Positions 32,516 to 42,428 of a stretch of DNA of 64,000 bases are shown here, piece after piece; the stretch's first letter is position 1; each line of letters starts with the position of its first letter. The DNA comes from Clostridiales bacterium (GTDB lineage Bacteria > Bacillota > Clostridia > Christensenellales > CAG-138), in NCBI GenBank assembly GCA_004556165.1, contig SFIR01000001.1, positions 62,001 to 126,000 of the forward strand, given 5' to 3'. Made by a program: the position numbers and the translations under genes. The notes below the pieces were generated by a model that was given only the letters and a program-made list of their open reading frames with translations, ran no database searches and had not been told where the DNA came from.

Positions 32516-33274
32516 ATGTGGTGTTTACCTAATGATGACTCAAAAGCGGTTATTACGGCTGCTGAGCAGATACATAGTGGGCATCGTGAGTGCCATTTGC
32601 ATCTGCCGGAAACAGCGATTGTATTCTTTATGAGTAAGGGGGCGGATTACCTTGTGGAGCATTATAATGCAAAAGAAATGTCAGAGCCGTTCCCACGATT
32701 TCTTAATCGCTGTCCGATATGGGGAATAAATGAATTAAGAATATGCTTTTTGGACGGAGGACGTGGTGCGCCTCAAGCAGCAGATACTGTAGAAACCCTT
32801 GCTGCTTTGGGGGCTAAAAACATAATTGCAGTCGGGATGTGCGGAGCCTTTGATGAAAATGTTCATGTTGGAGAGATAATTGCTCCGCGAAAAGCGTTCG
32901 TTGAAGAAGGTACATCCCTTCACTACTACGAATCCATTGATGCTTCATTCCCGGATGGCGATTTGCTTAATATAGCCGCATCCTTGTTTGAAATCAACAC
33001 CTATCCTATTGTATCAACTGATGCAGTTTATCGTCAGACATTCCGTAAAGAACAGCTGTGGCGGGGAAATGGTGCCGTTGGTGTAGACATGGAAACATCT
33101 GCTGTTTTTAGTGTTGCACATCATCTCGGATTAAGGGCAGTAGCACTGCTGATGGTTTCCGATATACACCCCATAAAACAAGACGCACCAAAATGGGAAT
33201 GGCATATGACAAAAGAAATGAAATATCATCTTGCTGAACAGGGGCTTTCATTAGCCAAACAACTGATTAAATAA
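32516..33274 (+). CDS. Nucleoside phosphorylase (PNP/UDP family)
   Basis: 252 residues. 'NIIAVGMCGAFDENVHVGEIIAP' (phosphate/nucleoside site) and 'GVDMETSAVFSVAHHLGLRAVALLMVSD' (M-E-x-x for the ribose, then Asp) place it in the PNP_UDP_1 family, closest in look to uridine phosphorylase. It cleaves nucleosides with phosphate. Exact base unknown. The ATG at 32516 follows GGAGG. Confidence 0.88.
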   Translation: MWCLPNDDSKAVITAAEQIHSGHRECHLHLPETAIVFFMSKGADYLVEHYNAKEMSEPFPRFLNRCPIWGINELRICFLDGGRGAPQAADTVETLAALGAKNIIAVGMCGAFDENVHVGEIIAPRKAFVEEGTSLHYYESIDASFPDGDLLNIAASLFEINTYPIVSTDAVYRQTFRKEQLWRGNGAVGVDMETSAVFSVAHHLGLRAVALLMVSDIHPIKQDAPKWEWHMTKEMKYHLAEQGLSLAKQLIK

Positions 33275-33370
33275 TCACACGCTCTAAGAATGCAGTCTGA
33301 ATCAGCACAAGAGACAGCCAACCGCTGCACCTCGCAGCGGTTGGATTTGTATATTCAGATAGCTTCCGGC

Positions 33371-33832
33371 TTATTCCCTGTGTATGTACATACGGCTCAT
33401 ATAATCATCGCCGTCGCACTGCACGGCGCAGTAGTATTCCCAGCCGTATCTTTCGTAAAAGCCGGTATGTCCGGTGGCAAGATACAGGGTATGTATGCCT
33501 TCTTCCGCCATATCGCTGCAAACGTAATTCAGCAGCGCACCTGCAATACCCTCCCTGCGGCGGTCGGGTTCGGTAAACACGGCACAAACATTAGGTGTAA
33601 GCTCCGTCAGCGGATGAAAATCGTTTTCGATGACACCCATTCCGCCGACTATCCTCTCGCCCGTCACGGCAATGTACCAACGGGGGACAACTGCTCCCGG
33701 TTTAAGGCTGTCCGTCATGCTTTCATAGTAGGCTTCATACGGTATGCCCCATTTTTCGTGAAACCATTCCGCGGCAGCGTTTTTGAGCTCGGGTTTTTCA
33801 TTAAGCTTGATTATCGTATAATCCATTTTCAT
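33371..33832 (-). CDS. GNAT family N-acetyltransferase
   Basis: 153 residues. The acetyl-CoA motif 'EPDRRREGIAGALLNYVC' and 'LYLATGHTGFYERYGWEYY' are typical GNAT. Substrate unknown. Encoded opposite to its neighbours. Confidence 0.9.
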   Translation of the reverse strand: MKMDYTIIKLNEKPELKNAAAEWFHEKWGIPYEAYYESMTDSLKPGAVVPRWYIAVTGERIVGGMGVIENDFHPLTELTPNVCAVFTEPDRRREGIAGALLNYVCSDMAEEGIHTLYLATGHTGFYERYGWEYYCAVQCDGDDYMSRMYIHRE

Positions 33833-33997
33833 AACCGTCCATTCAAGCGATATTCCGCATATCAGCTTCTTTTATTATACCGCGTAAAGCCCATCCGCTC
33901 AATAGCTTTTTCAGTATATCCGGATAACCGGTTGATACCGATATGTAACCTGTGGATACCGACAAATGACCCGTGGCCGATATATGCTGATGAAATA

Positions 33998-34026
33998 TTG
34001 ACATGAAAAACAATACGATATAGAAT
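33998..34026 (+). promoter_or_regulatory. Sigma-A promoter of the M16C peptidase gene
   Basis: TTGACA (33998-34003) and TAGAAT (34021-34026), 17-bp spacer. Confidence 0.82.
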
Positions 34027-34057
34027 ATGCTAAATAATTCCAATGCGAGGTGATAAA

Positions 34058-36940
34058 ATGAAAATAGGCGAATCAATTCATGGCTTTACAGTGAAAAAAG
34101 AGAGCTATGTAAAGGAATATGACGGCACTCTCTATGAGCTGAAACACATCAAGAGCGGCGCGCAGCTCTTCATAATGCAGCGTGAAGACGAGAATATGAC
34201 CTTTACCATCGGCTTCAAGACCGTTCCGACGGATGATACCGGCGTATTCCATATTCTGGAGCATTCCGTGCTCTGCGGTTCTGCTCGATATAAGGTCAAG
34301 GATCCCTTTGTCGAGATGATAAAGACCTCACTTCAAACCTTCATAAATGCATTTACTTTCCCCGATAAGACGCTGTATCCCGTTTCCAGCCGCAATAAGC
34401 AGGATTTTGAGAACCTTATGAGGATATACATGGACGCTGTTTTCCATCCTGCGATTTATGAGCAGCCGGAGATATTCATGCAGGAGGGCTGGCATTTCGA
34501 GAAGCAGGAGGACGGCAGCTATGTCCGTTCGGGTGTCGTTCTCAACGAGATGAGAGGCGCCTATTCCTCCGTCAACACGCTGATAGAGAATGAGATGAAC
34601 AAGCTCCTGTTCCCGGATAACAGCTATCGCTTCGAGTCCGGCGGACATCCCGACCATGTCGAAGAGCTTACATATGAGCACTTCATCTCCGAGCATAAAA
34701 AATACTATCATCCAGGCAACAGTGTGATATTCCTTGACGGCAATATCGATCATGATGCCGCACTCAAAATACTCGATGAGGAGTTCCTTTCGGCATACGA
34801 TGTTCAGAATATCTCATTCGATATTCCCATGCAGGGACCGACGGGGCATAATACGGTGCACAGCGCTTACCCCGTCAGCAAGGATAACGACATAAGCCAT
34901 GCGACCCATTATGCTTACGGCTATATGATAGGCAGCTTTGATGAGGTTACGAAGATAACGGCATGCAGCCTGCTTGACAAATATCTTGCAGGAGATCATG
35001 ATGCGCCTCTAATGAAGGCGATAATCGAAAAAGGGCTCGGCACGGACGTAGAGGTAAACACCGTGGACGGCATACAGCAGCCGTACACCACGGTATGTAT
35101 CCGCAATGCCGAAGAGGGTAAAGAACCCGAGATAAGCTCCGTATGCCGCGAGGTCTTTGAGAGCCTGTCTGAGAACGGTATAGACCGCGAACGCATGAAC
35201 GGCCTTATCAATAATGCCGAATTCCGTCTGCGTGAGCAGCAGTTCTGGGGGCTTCCCAAGGGTATATGCATCTTTATAAATATGATGTCCACCCTGAATT
35301 TCGGCGGAGATCCCGTTATCGGCCTTGCATACGAAAAGGCGATAGGCGAGATTCGTTCCAAGCTTGACGAGGGATATTTTGAAAACCTTATTCGTGGGGT
35401 GTTCCTTGAGAATAGCAACACCGCCTGCGTTATCATGTCCCCGGATACCGAAAAGGCGGAGCGCAGTGCGGAAGCTGAGCGCAAGCGTATTGAGAATTGC
35501 ATTGCGGCAATGTCCGAGGAAGAGCTCAAGGAGCTTGACAAAAAATACGAGCGTCTCTGCACATATCAGAAGACGAGCGATACTCCCGAAGGACTTGCGA
35601 CCCTCCCGAGGCTCGATCTCAAGGATGTGGACCGCAAGCCAACAAAGATCAATCAGACCGTTAAGGGAAATACCCTGCTAAATGACGTTAAGACGAACGG
35701 CATCACCTATGCTTCGCTCTATTTCCCAATCTCCGATCTCAAGAGGGAAGAACTCAGCAAGGCGGCACTCATCGGTAATCTCCTTACCAATCTTGCCACT
35801 GAATTCCATACAGCTAAGGAGCTGAAGGACGGCATTGTTTCCGACCTCGGAAAGCTGAAATGCGAATTTGCCGCATTCCAGAATAAGGACGATGCCGAAA
35901 AATGCAAGGCGTTCCTTGTTGTTCGTTCAAGTGCGCTCGATCAAAAGCGCGGAGCGATGGCGGAATACATAAAAGAGGTGCTGCTGCATACCCGCTTCGA
36001 TGATACAAACCGTATACATGAGCTCGTCGAGCAGATGATTGAAAATCAGAAGCAGGATTTTGTTGCCGCAGGGCATATGCTCGCCATCAATGTCGCCGCT
36101 TCGGGCGTTTCTGCAAGCGGAGTAGTTAAAAATGCTTCAGACGGTATCGGGTTCTATAAGTATCTGCAATCCGTTAAATCCGACATGCCCGAAAGCTTCA
36201 GCAGCGATCTTGAAGAGCTTTGTAAAAAGATCTTTGTCAATAACGGCTTAGTAGTCAGCATTGCAGGCGAGAGCGCGGAAGCATTCGCGGACGAACTGCA
36301 TGGGCTCTTCCCCTGCGGAAACGATAAGCCCGAGTTCGGAATATTTGCTCCGGACGGCATCGGAAGGCGCTGCATAGGCATCTCTGCGGATGTTGCTTAT
36401 GCTGTTAAGGCTGTCAATATGACCGAAATAGGGCATAAACCCGACGGAAGCTATAACGTCCTCGGTCAGCTTCTTTCTCTTGATTACCTCTGGCAAAAGG
36501 TCAGGGTACAGGGAGGAGCGTACGGAACGGGCATTGCATACGACAAATCCACCAACGGAGTTTTCTTCTATTCCTACCGCGACCCGAAGCCCGCAAATTC
36601 GCTCAATGTCTACAATGAGAGCGCAAGCTTTATTCGTGATTTCGTAAAGCCTGATATGGATCTCAGCGGAATAACCATAGGTGCAATTGCGGAGAGCGAT
36701 CCGCTGCGCACAGCAGAGCAAGCGTCGATATATGCCGATAAGCTCTATTTCCTCGGCATAAGCTATAATGATCTCTGCCGCGAACGCGAGCAGATGTGCG
36801 AAGTAACGCCGGAGAAGATACTTGCCCTTACGGATATGCTCGATAGGATTGCGGAATGTGAGAATACCTGCACCGTCGGCGGAGAGAAGCTCATCGAAAG
36901 CGAGCTTGCAAAGGGCGCTTCCTTCGAAAGGGTTTCCTGA
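34058..36940 (+). CDS. M16C family zinc metallopeptidase (presequence protease-like)
   Basis: 960 residues, the size of PreP/Cym1-type M16C peptidases. Inverted zinc motif H65-x2-E68-H69 in 'VFHILEHSVLCGS', with 'EMRGAYSS' about 70 residues on giving the third ligand. Four domains form a closed chamber that degrades oligopeptides. No signal peptide, so cytoplasmic. Start at 34058 follows GAGGTG; an ATG 15 bp upstream is less likely. Confidence 0.95.
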   Translation: MKIGESIHGFTVKKESYVKEYDGTLYELKHIKSGAQLFIMQREDENMTFTIGFKTVPTDDTGVFHILEHSVLCGSARYKVKDPFVEMIKTSLQTFINAFTFPDKTLYPVSSRNKQDFENLMRIYMDAVFHPAIYEQPEIFMQEGWHFEKQEDGSYVRSGVVLNEMRGAYSSVNTLIENEMNKLLFPDNSYRFESGGHPDHVEELTYEHFISEHKKYYHPGNSVIFLDGNIDHDAALKILDEEFLSAYDVQNISFDIPMQGPTGHNTVHSAYPVSKDNDISHATHYAYGYMIGSFDEVTKITACSLLDKYLAGDHDAPLMKAIIEKGLGTDVEVNTVDGIQQPYTTVCIRNAEEGKEPEISSVCREVFESLSENGIDRERMNGLINNAEFRLREQQFWGLPKGICIFINMMSTLNFGGDPVIGLAYEKAIGEIRSKLDEGYFENLIRGVFLENSNTACVIMSPDTEKAERSAEAERKRIENCIAAMSEEELKELDKKYERLCTYQKTSDTPEGLATLPRLDLKDVDRKPTKINQTVKGNTLLNDVKTNGITYASLYFPISDLKREELSKAALIGNLLTNLATEFHTAKELKDGIVSDLGKLKCEFAAFQNKDDAEKCKAFLVVRSSALDQKRGAMAEYIKEVLLHTRFDDTNRIHELVEQMIENQKQDFVAAGHMLAINVAASGVSASGVVKNASDGIGFYKYLQSVKSDMPESFSSDLEELCKKIFVNNGLVVSIAGESAEAFADELHGLFPCGNDKPEFGIFAPDGIGRRCIGISADVAYAVKAVNMTEIGHKPDGSYNVLGQLLSLDYLWQKVRVQGGAYGTGIAYDKSTNGVFFYSYRDPKPANSLNVYNESASFIRDFVKPDMDLSGITIGAIAESDPLRTAEQASIYADKLYFLGISYNDLCREREQMCEVTPEKILALTDMLDRIAECENTCTVGGEKLIESELAKGASFERVS

Positions 36941-36970
36941 CGGACTGAAAAAATCGCTTATAGATATGAC

Positions 36971-36997
36971 AAAACCATCCGATTACGGGTGGTTTTT
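36971..36997 (+). terminator. Terminator of the M16C gene
   Basis: AAAACCATCCG (36971-36981) and CGGGTGGTTTT (36986-36996), loop ATTA, then T. Confidence 0.85.
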
Positions 36998-37123
36998 CTG
37001 CGCTGTGAAAAAAGAATCATTATTTGATTTTTGGCGTGATGCTGTCCGGCGTATACGCACTGCTGAAAAGCCTGCATTGTAGCGGATATATAAGTAACAG
37101 GTGAGCGCGAACCGCCGGGCAGA

Positions 37124-37867
37124 CTACTCTTTATTTATAGTAAGCTGTACCCATGCAGGGCTGAAGCCGCTCCGAAGCGCATTCTTAGCCGATTTGATAT
37201 TTGCCCATGCACAGCAATAGAATGGTATTTTTCCTCGGTTCATTGTCTCGCGGGCGAGAAGATTTGTAATTGCCGATGCAATGCCCTGACGCCTGTATTC
37301 GGGCAGCACGTCAATGCCGATCTGCCACATGGCATCACAGTCTGCAGAACAGCCTGCAAGCGCGATAAGTTTACCGTTATCATATGCGCCGACTGCAAGC
37401 ATATCAAGCTGCCTGCGATTTTTACATAGGGCATGGCTCCATTCCGGAAGGTAGAGACTTTCAAAATCAGTAGGAGTCAAAAGCTTTGTTTCATATTTGC
37501 AGCTCAAAACGGGAAAGCTATCAACGACGGGCAAAAAGTATTCGGACATGTAGCATCTATTTGCTCCGAAAGGCTTTAATGCTGCCATAAGCTCATCAAG
37601 AGCAGGCGGAGCAAAGCATTGCTCGATCGGGTATTTGCCGATGTATTCCGAAACGATATCAAAAACCTCAGCCGAAACGGAAGCCACGATATTGCTGCCG
37701 TATGATGTCAGGTCGCATAGAAACGGAAGCTCAAGGTACTTCCTTGCTCCGTCATTCGGCTTTGAGATAACGACTATATTGGTGACGGAATTGAAATCAG
37801 CCGCAGAACAATTGCTGTCAACTGCCGACTGCTCAAGTGCTGCCGTAAGAATCTCCTCGCTGCGCAT
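37124..37867 (-). CDS. GNAT family N-acetyltransferase
   Basis: 247 residues; the C-terminal half is a GNAT fold ('GIDVLPEYRRQGIASAITNLL', 'YCCAWANIKSAKNALRSGFSP'). The N-terminal 120 residues are unlike the family core and may bind the substrate. Similar proteins are common in Clostridia. Substrate unknown. Confidence 0.85.
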   Translation of the reverse strand: MRSEEILTAALEQSAVDSNCSAADFNSVTNIVVISKPNDGARKYLELPFLCDLTSYGSNIVASVSAEVFDIVSEYIGKYPIEQCFAPPALDELMAALKPFGANRCYMSEYFLPVVDSFPVLSCKYETKLLTPTDFESLYLPEWSHALCKNRRQLDMLAVGAYDNGKLIALAGCSADCDAMWQIGIDVLPEYRRQGIASAITNLLARETMNRGKIPFYCCAWANIKSAKNALRSGFSPAWVQLTINKE

Positions 37868-38035
37868 AGCTTCCTCCGATTATTGCATACGCGAATTCTA
37901 TCATACTTCGATATTTTATTCAAGAATGATGCAAAATGGCAGTAAGGACGATTACTTATTTTTAACTAAATACAGAAAAGGGAGGAATATTATTTTTTGT
38001 GAGTAAAATGTGGCAAAATAACAGCAAAATAATGG

Positions 38036-38092
38036 TTGACAAATCTCGTTAAAACTGCTAAAATATTAAGCAGATGAATGGAAACGATTCCA
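38036..38092 (+). promoter_or_regulatory. Promoter and LacI-type operator of the maltodextrin regulator
   Basis: TTGACA (38036-38041) and TAAAAT (38059-38064), 17-bp spacer. Just downstream is TGGAAACGATTCCA (38079-38092), an inverted repeat TGGAA/TTCCA with central CG as in LacI/GalR operators. It lies where a bound repressor would block transcription of its own gene. Confidence 0.82.
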
Positions 38093-38124
38093 AATTATAT
38101 TATACTCGCCGAGCGGAGGCAAAA

Positions 38125-39132
38125 ATGACTATTAAGGATATTGCGAAGCTCAGCGGTGTAGGCGTCAGTACGGTATCAAGGGTGCTGAACAACAATCCTG
38201 CCGTCAGCGCAGCGAGCCGTAAAAGGGTGCTCGATGTAATTAAAAAGTATAATTATATTCCCAATAATTCCGCTCGCGATCTTGTAAGAGTAAAGATTGA
38301 TGCGGTAGGGCTCGTTGTAAGGGGTATCCAGAATCCGTTTTTTACCGGTATTATTCGTGCTATCGAGCGCGATTTGGACGCATCGGGCTACGCTATGGTA
38401 ATGCGTCAGATCGATTCAAATGCGGACGAGATAAAGACCGGCGCCTTGATGGAACGTGAAAAGCGGCTCAGAGGGCTGATTTTCCTCGGAGGCCGCTCTG
38501 ATTATACAAAGGAAGAGATTGCGCTTATCGGCGTTCCGTTTGTCTGCTGTACTTACACGAATGTATTCGGCTCCCTCGATGAAAGTGACTATTCATCCGT
38601 TTCGATTTTGGATGAGTTTGAAGCGCATAAGGCTGTCGAATACCTTATAAGGCATGGGCATAGAAGGATTGCGGCGCTGACAGCCGGCGTGGATGATTCC
38701 TCGGTATCGCAGCTTCGCAGCACCGGATATGCGAATGCTCTTTCCGAATTCGGCATAGAGGGCTTGGATATAATCTGTGCGGATGATTACAGCGTAGAGA
38801 ATGGGTATCATGCAATGAAAGAGAGGCTGAAAGAGCCTTTCGACTGCACTGCGCTTTTTGTAATTGCCGATGATATGGCGCTCGGAGCTATGAGGGCGCT
38901 GCGCGAAAGCGGGCGCAGAATCCCGGAGGATTGCTCCGTTATAGCCATCGACGGAATTCCGTTTACCGAATATATTGAGCCGATGCTGACGACCTTGTGC
39001 CAGCCCGTGGACGAGCTTGGCTCGCGAAGCGTTCGGATACTGCTTGACCTGATAAACGGAGGAGAGCAGCAGCATGTTACGCTAAACACAAAACTGCGCA
39101 TCGGCGGATCGGTACGCAGCATCAATGAATGA
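38125..39132 (+). CDS. LacI-family transcriptional regulator
   Basis: 335 residues. HTH 'TIKDIAKLSGVGVSTVSRVLN' at the N-terminus, hinge helix 'NNSARDLV', then a periplasmic-binding-like sugar domain ('GLVVRGIQNPFFTGI', 'FVIADDMALGAMRAL'). ATG 38125 follows GGAGG; an upstream ATG lies within the operator. It precedes a maltodextrin uptake operon, so maltose or maltodextrin is the likely effector. Confidence 0.93.
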   Translation: MTIKDIAKLSGVGVSTVSRVLNNNPAVSAASRKRVLDVIKKYNYIPNNSARDLVRVKIDAVGLVVRGIQNPFFTGIIRAIERDLDASGYAMVMRQIDSNADEIKTGALMEREKRLRGLIFLGGRSDYTKEEIALIGVPFVCCTYTNVFGSLDESDYSSVSILDEFEAHKAVEYLIRHGHRRIAALTAGVDDSSVSQLRSTGYANALSEFGIEGLDIICADDYSVENGYHAMKERLKEPFDCTALFVIADDMALGAMRALRESGRRIPEDCSVIAIDGIPFTEYIEPMLTTLCQPVDELGSRSVRILLDLINGGEQQHVTLNTKLRIGGSVRSINE

Positions 39133-39156
39133 TTTTCCCGCGTTATGCGTGAAAAT
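39132..39156 (+). other. Intercistronic hairpin between the regulator and binding protein genes
   Basis: ATTTTC/GAAAAT outer and CGC/GCG inner pairs with one mismatch, loop GTTAT. No T-tract, so probably RNA processing or stability rather than full termination. Confidence 0.4.
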
Positions 39157-39180
39157 AAATAAAAATAAGGAGATATAACA

Positions 39181-40467
39181 ATGAAAAAGTATCTTGCACT
39201 TGTTCTGGCAATCATGCTTGTCCTCCCCATGGCAATCTGTTTTGCCGGCTGTGGCAAGTCCGAAGGCAGCGTATATTACCTGAACTTCAAGCCCGAAGCA
39301 GATGCAGCATGGCAGCAGCTTGCAAAGACCTATACCGAGAAGACCGGTGTCGAGGTTAAGGTTGTCACCGCAGCATCCGGAACCTACAACGAAGTCCTTA
39401 CCGCAGAGATGGATAAGGAAAATCCCCCCACCCTCTTCCAGTGCGGAAACCAGGGCGCAATCAAGACCTGGGGTGAATTCTGCTATGATCTTTCCGGTAC
39501 CGATTTCTATAAGGAAATGACCACCGATGATTTCAACCTCTACGGCGAAAACGGTGAGCTGCTCGCAGCAGGTTATTGCTATGAAGCATTCGGCATCATC
39601 GTAAATAAGGCTCTCCTTAAGACCGCAGGTTACGAGATCACCGATATCAAGGATTTCGCTTCTCTTAAGGCGATTGCCGATGATATCCATGCTCGTGCAG
39701 AAGAGCTCGGCTTCGATGCTTTCTCCGCAGCAGGTCTTGATGGCTCTTCCTCCTGGAGGTTCAGCGGACATCTTGCCAATATGCCTCTGTTCTATCAGTT
39801 CCGTGATGACAAAGTGACCGCACAGCCCGCAACCATCACCGACAAGTATCTTGATAACTTCAAGAATATTTGGGATCTCTATATTACCGATTCCGCTACC
39901 ACCGGCGCTGCTCTTATCACCTCCACCGGTGATGAGTCCGAAGCACAGTTCGGCAACGGTAAGGCAGTATTCTATCAGAACGGCACTTGGGAATATTCCA
40001 ATCTCACCGAAACCTTCGGCATGAATGCAGAGGACCTCGCCATGATCCCCATCTATTGCGGCGTTGAGGGCGAAGAGAATTCCGCTCTGTGCTGCGGCAC
40101 CGAGAATTGCTGGAGCGTTAACAAGAATGCTTCCAAGGAAGATATCGAAGCAACCCTTGATTTCATGAAGTGGGTTGTAACCTCCGAAGAAGGCACCACT
40201 ATGCTGGCTCAGGAATTCGGTCCCTGCCCCTTCAAGAATGCTAAGGAACCGGCGAACGTATTCTTCGCAGATGCCAACAAGTATATTGCAAACGGCAATT
40301 ATGTTGTTACCTGGGCATTCAACTACACCCCCAGTGTTGACAATTGGCGCGCAGGCGTTGTTGACGCTCTCTCCAAGTATGTTTCCGGTACCGGCGAATG
40401 GCAGGGCGTTGTTGATGCATTCGTAAAGGGCTGGGAAACCCAGTATCAGGCAGAGAATGCCGGCTAA
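39181..40467 (+). CDS. Maltodextrin ABC transporter, solute-binding lipoprotein
   Basis: 428 residues. Signal peptide with lipobox 'FAGC' (Cys at about residue 24). The body is a family 1 extracellular binding protein ('KTYTEKTGVEVKVVTAASGTYNEVL', then 'GYCYEAFGIIVNKALL'). It captures sugar outside the cell for the two permeases downstream. Maltodextrin is inferred from malQ and the MsmK-type ATPase in the operon. AAGGAG ribosome binding site. Confidence 0.9.
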   Translation: MKKYLALVLAIMLVLPMAICFAGCGKSEGSVYYLNFKPEADAAWQQLAKTYTEKTGVEVKVVTAASGTYNEVLTAEMDKENPPTLFQCGNQGAIKTWGEFCYDLSGTDFYKEMTTDDFNLYGENGELLAAGYCYEAFGIIVNKALLKTAGYEITDIKDFASLKAIADDIHARAEELGFDAFSAAGLDGSSSWRFSGHLANMPLFYQFRDDKVTAQPATITDKYLDNFKNIWDLYITDSATTGAALITSTGDESEAQFGNGKAVFYQNGTWEYSNLTETFGMNAEDLAMIPIYCGVEGEENSALCCGTENCWSVNKNASKEDIEATLDFMKWVVTSEEGTTMLAQEFGPCPFKNAKEPANVFFADANKYIANGNYVVTWAFNYTPSVDNWRAGVVDALSKYVSGTGEWQGVVDAFVKGWETQYQAENAG

Positions 40468-40534
40468 TATTCCGTAAATGCATTGAATACGGCTCGGCAA
40501 GCGTATGAGCCGTGAGTTATGCGAAAGAATAATT

Positions 40535-40570
40535 GAGGGGCGGGCAGAATACGCCCACCCCTCTTTGTTT
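40535..40570 (+). terminator. Internal terminator after the binding protein gene
   Basis: GAGGGGCGGGC (40535-40545) with GCCCACCCCTC (40553-40563), one mismatch, then TTTGTTTT. Such leaky terminators give more binding protein than permease. Confidence 0.8.
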
Positions 40571-40641
40571 TGAAAAATATACTGAAACAGCTCATATTGA
40601 AGCGTATTTTTCAAAGCAAAACCTGCGGGAGGTATTAGGAA

Positions 40642-41562
40642 ATGAAGTTATTTGCAAGAAAACCATCGGACGGCTCTCATAATTCAAAGCTGATAAGGCG
40701 TCCGATGCAGCGATGGTGTTGGCTGTTCCTGTTGCCGACCTTTGCAGCATTCTGCATAGGATTCTTATGGCCGTTTTTCCAGGGTCTGTTCCTGTCGTTC
40801 TGTAAATTCAAGGTTACCAAGATTTGGACTTGGGTGGGATTCAGCAACTATGTTCAGGCATTCAGCGACCCGTCTTTCCTGCATGCTTTTTGGTACACGG
40901 CGGTTTTTGCGGTCGTGTCGCTTGTGTTAATAAATGTTTTGGCATTTGCCGTTGCATACGCACTGACTCAGAATATCAAGGGATCGAACCTTTTCCGCAC
41001 GGTTTTCTTCATGCCGAACCTCATCGGCGGTATCGTGCTTGCTTTTATTTGGTCAATGATCTTTGACGGCATTCTTGTTGCATACGGTACGAGCATACTG
41101 CTCAAAACCGAATTCGGATTCTGGGGATTGGTTATTCTGATGTGTTGGCAGCAGATAGGTTATATGATGATAATCTATATTGCAGGCCTTCAGGCGGTGC
41201 CGGAGGATCTTATCGAAGCTGCCAAGATTGACGGAGCAAGCAAATGGCAGACTCTCATCAAAGTTACCATTCCGAATGTTATGCCGTCCATAACGATATG
41301 CACATTCCTGACTCTTACCAATTCATTTAAGCTCTTTGACCAGAACTTTGCGTTGACAGGAGGCAGGCCGTTCGTGATGCTTGCCGACGGTACGACGGTC
41401 AAGACGACCGAGATGCTTGCACTCAATATTTACAATTCCTTCTATACAAATCTCACTAACCGAGGAGTCGGTCAGGCGAAAGCTGTTATTTTCTTCATCT
41501 TAGTTGTAGCCCTCGGACTCATCCAGCTCAAAGCGACACGCTCAAAGGAGGTACAGCAGTAA
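40642..41562 (+). CDS. Sugar ABC transporter permease (MalF type)
   Basis: 306 residues, six membrane helices. The EAA loop 'DLIEAAKIDGASKWQTLIKVTIP' contacts the ATPase. First permease of the maltodextrin importer. GGGAGGT ribosome binding site. Its stop shares a base with the next start (TAATG). Confidence 0.93.
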   Translation: MKLFARKPSDGSHNSKLIRRPMQRWCWLFLLPTFAAFCIGFLWPFFQGLFLSFCKFKVTKIWTWVGFSNYVQAFSDPSFLHAFWYTAVFAVVSLVLINVLAFAVAYALTQNIKGSNLFRTVFFMPNLIGGIVLAFIWSMIFDGILVAYGTSILLKTEFGFWGLVILMCWQQIGYMMIIYIAGLQAVPEDLIEAAKIDGASKWQTLIKVTIPNVMPSITICTFLTLTNSFKLFDQNFALTGGRPFVMLADGTTVKTTEMLALNIYNSFYTNLTNRGVGQAKAVIFFILVVALGLIQLKATRSKEVQQ

Positions 41563-42425
41563 TGCGGCATCGTGAATCTACACTTAAAAGCGAAAAAGCA
41601 AGAAAGACAATACTTTCAGTGGTTTTGGCTGTGATATGCTTCATCTATATCCTGCCTATATTCGTCGTGCTGATGAATTCATTCAAAACCAATGCCGCTG
41701 TCAACACCGATACTTTCGCATTTCCGAATAAAGATACCTTTGTCGGACTGAAAAACTATATCAAAGGTATGACCTTCGGCAATTACCCGTTCTATAAGTC
41801 CGTGTTTTTCAGCTTCTTTATCACCATAGTTTCAACCATACTCATTCTCGTATGTACTTCGATGGCAGCATGGTACATTGCAAGAGTCGGCAGTCCTATA
41901 TGTAAGATAGTGTACTATCTGTGCATTTTTTCAATGGTCGTGCCGTTCCAGATGGTCATGTTCACCCTTTCAAGGACTGCTGATACGCTTCATCTGAACT
42001 CTCCTTGGACGATACCGATAATCTATCTCGGATTCGGCGCAGGCCTTGCCGTATTCATGTTTACTGGATTCATTAAGTCAATACCGATAGAAATTGAAGA
42101 AGCAGCTGCCATAGACGGCTGCAGCCCTGTACGCACCTTCTTCAAGGTAGTACTTCCGATGATGAAGCCGACCCTGATCTCGGTCGGAATTCTCGAAATA
42201 ATGTGGGTTTGGAATGACTTCCTGCTTCCGTACCTGGTACTCGACCGCAATCTGTATATGACGATTCCTATCCATATTCAGTACCTGAAAGGAAGCTACG
42301 GAACGGTTGACCTCGGTGCGACAATGGCTTTGATCGTGCTCGGCATACTCCCTGTGATAATCTTCTATCTGTTCTGCCAGAAGTACATCATCAAGGGTGT
42401 TGCTGCCGGCGCAGTGAAAGGATAA
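41562..42425 (+). CDS. Sugar ABC transporter permease (MalG type)
   Basis: 287 residues, six helices, EAA loop 'IEIEEAAAIDGCSPVRTFFKVVLP'. Second permease of the importer; coupled to the first (TAATG) with AAAGGAGG within the upstream gene. Confidence 0.93.
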   Translation: MRHRESTLKSEKARKTILSVVLAVICFIYILPIFVVLMNSFKTNAAVNTDTFAFPNKDTFVGLKNYIKGMTFGNYPFYKSVFFSFFITIVSTILILVCTSMAAWYIARVGSPICKIVYYLCIFSMVVPFQMVMFTLSRTADTLHLNSPWTIPIIYLGFGAGLAVFMFTGFIKSIPIEIEEAAAIDGCSPVRTFFKVVLPMMKPTLISVGILEIMWVWNDFLLPYLVLDRNLYMTIPIHIQYLKGSYGTVDLGATMALIVLGILPVIIFYLFCQKYIIKGVAAGAVKG

Positions 42426-42428
42426 AAA

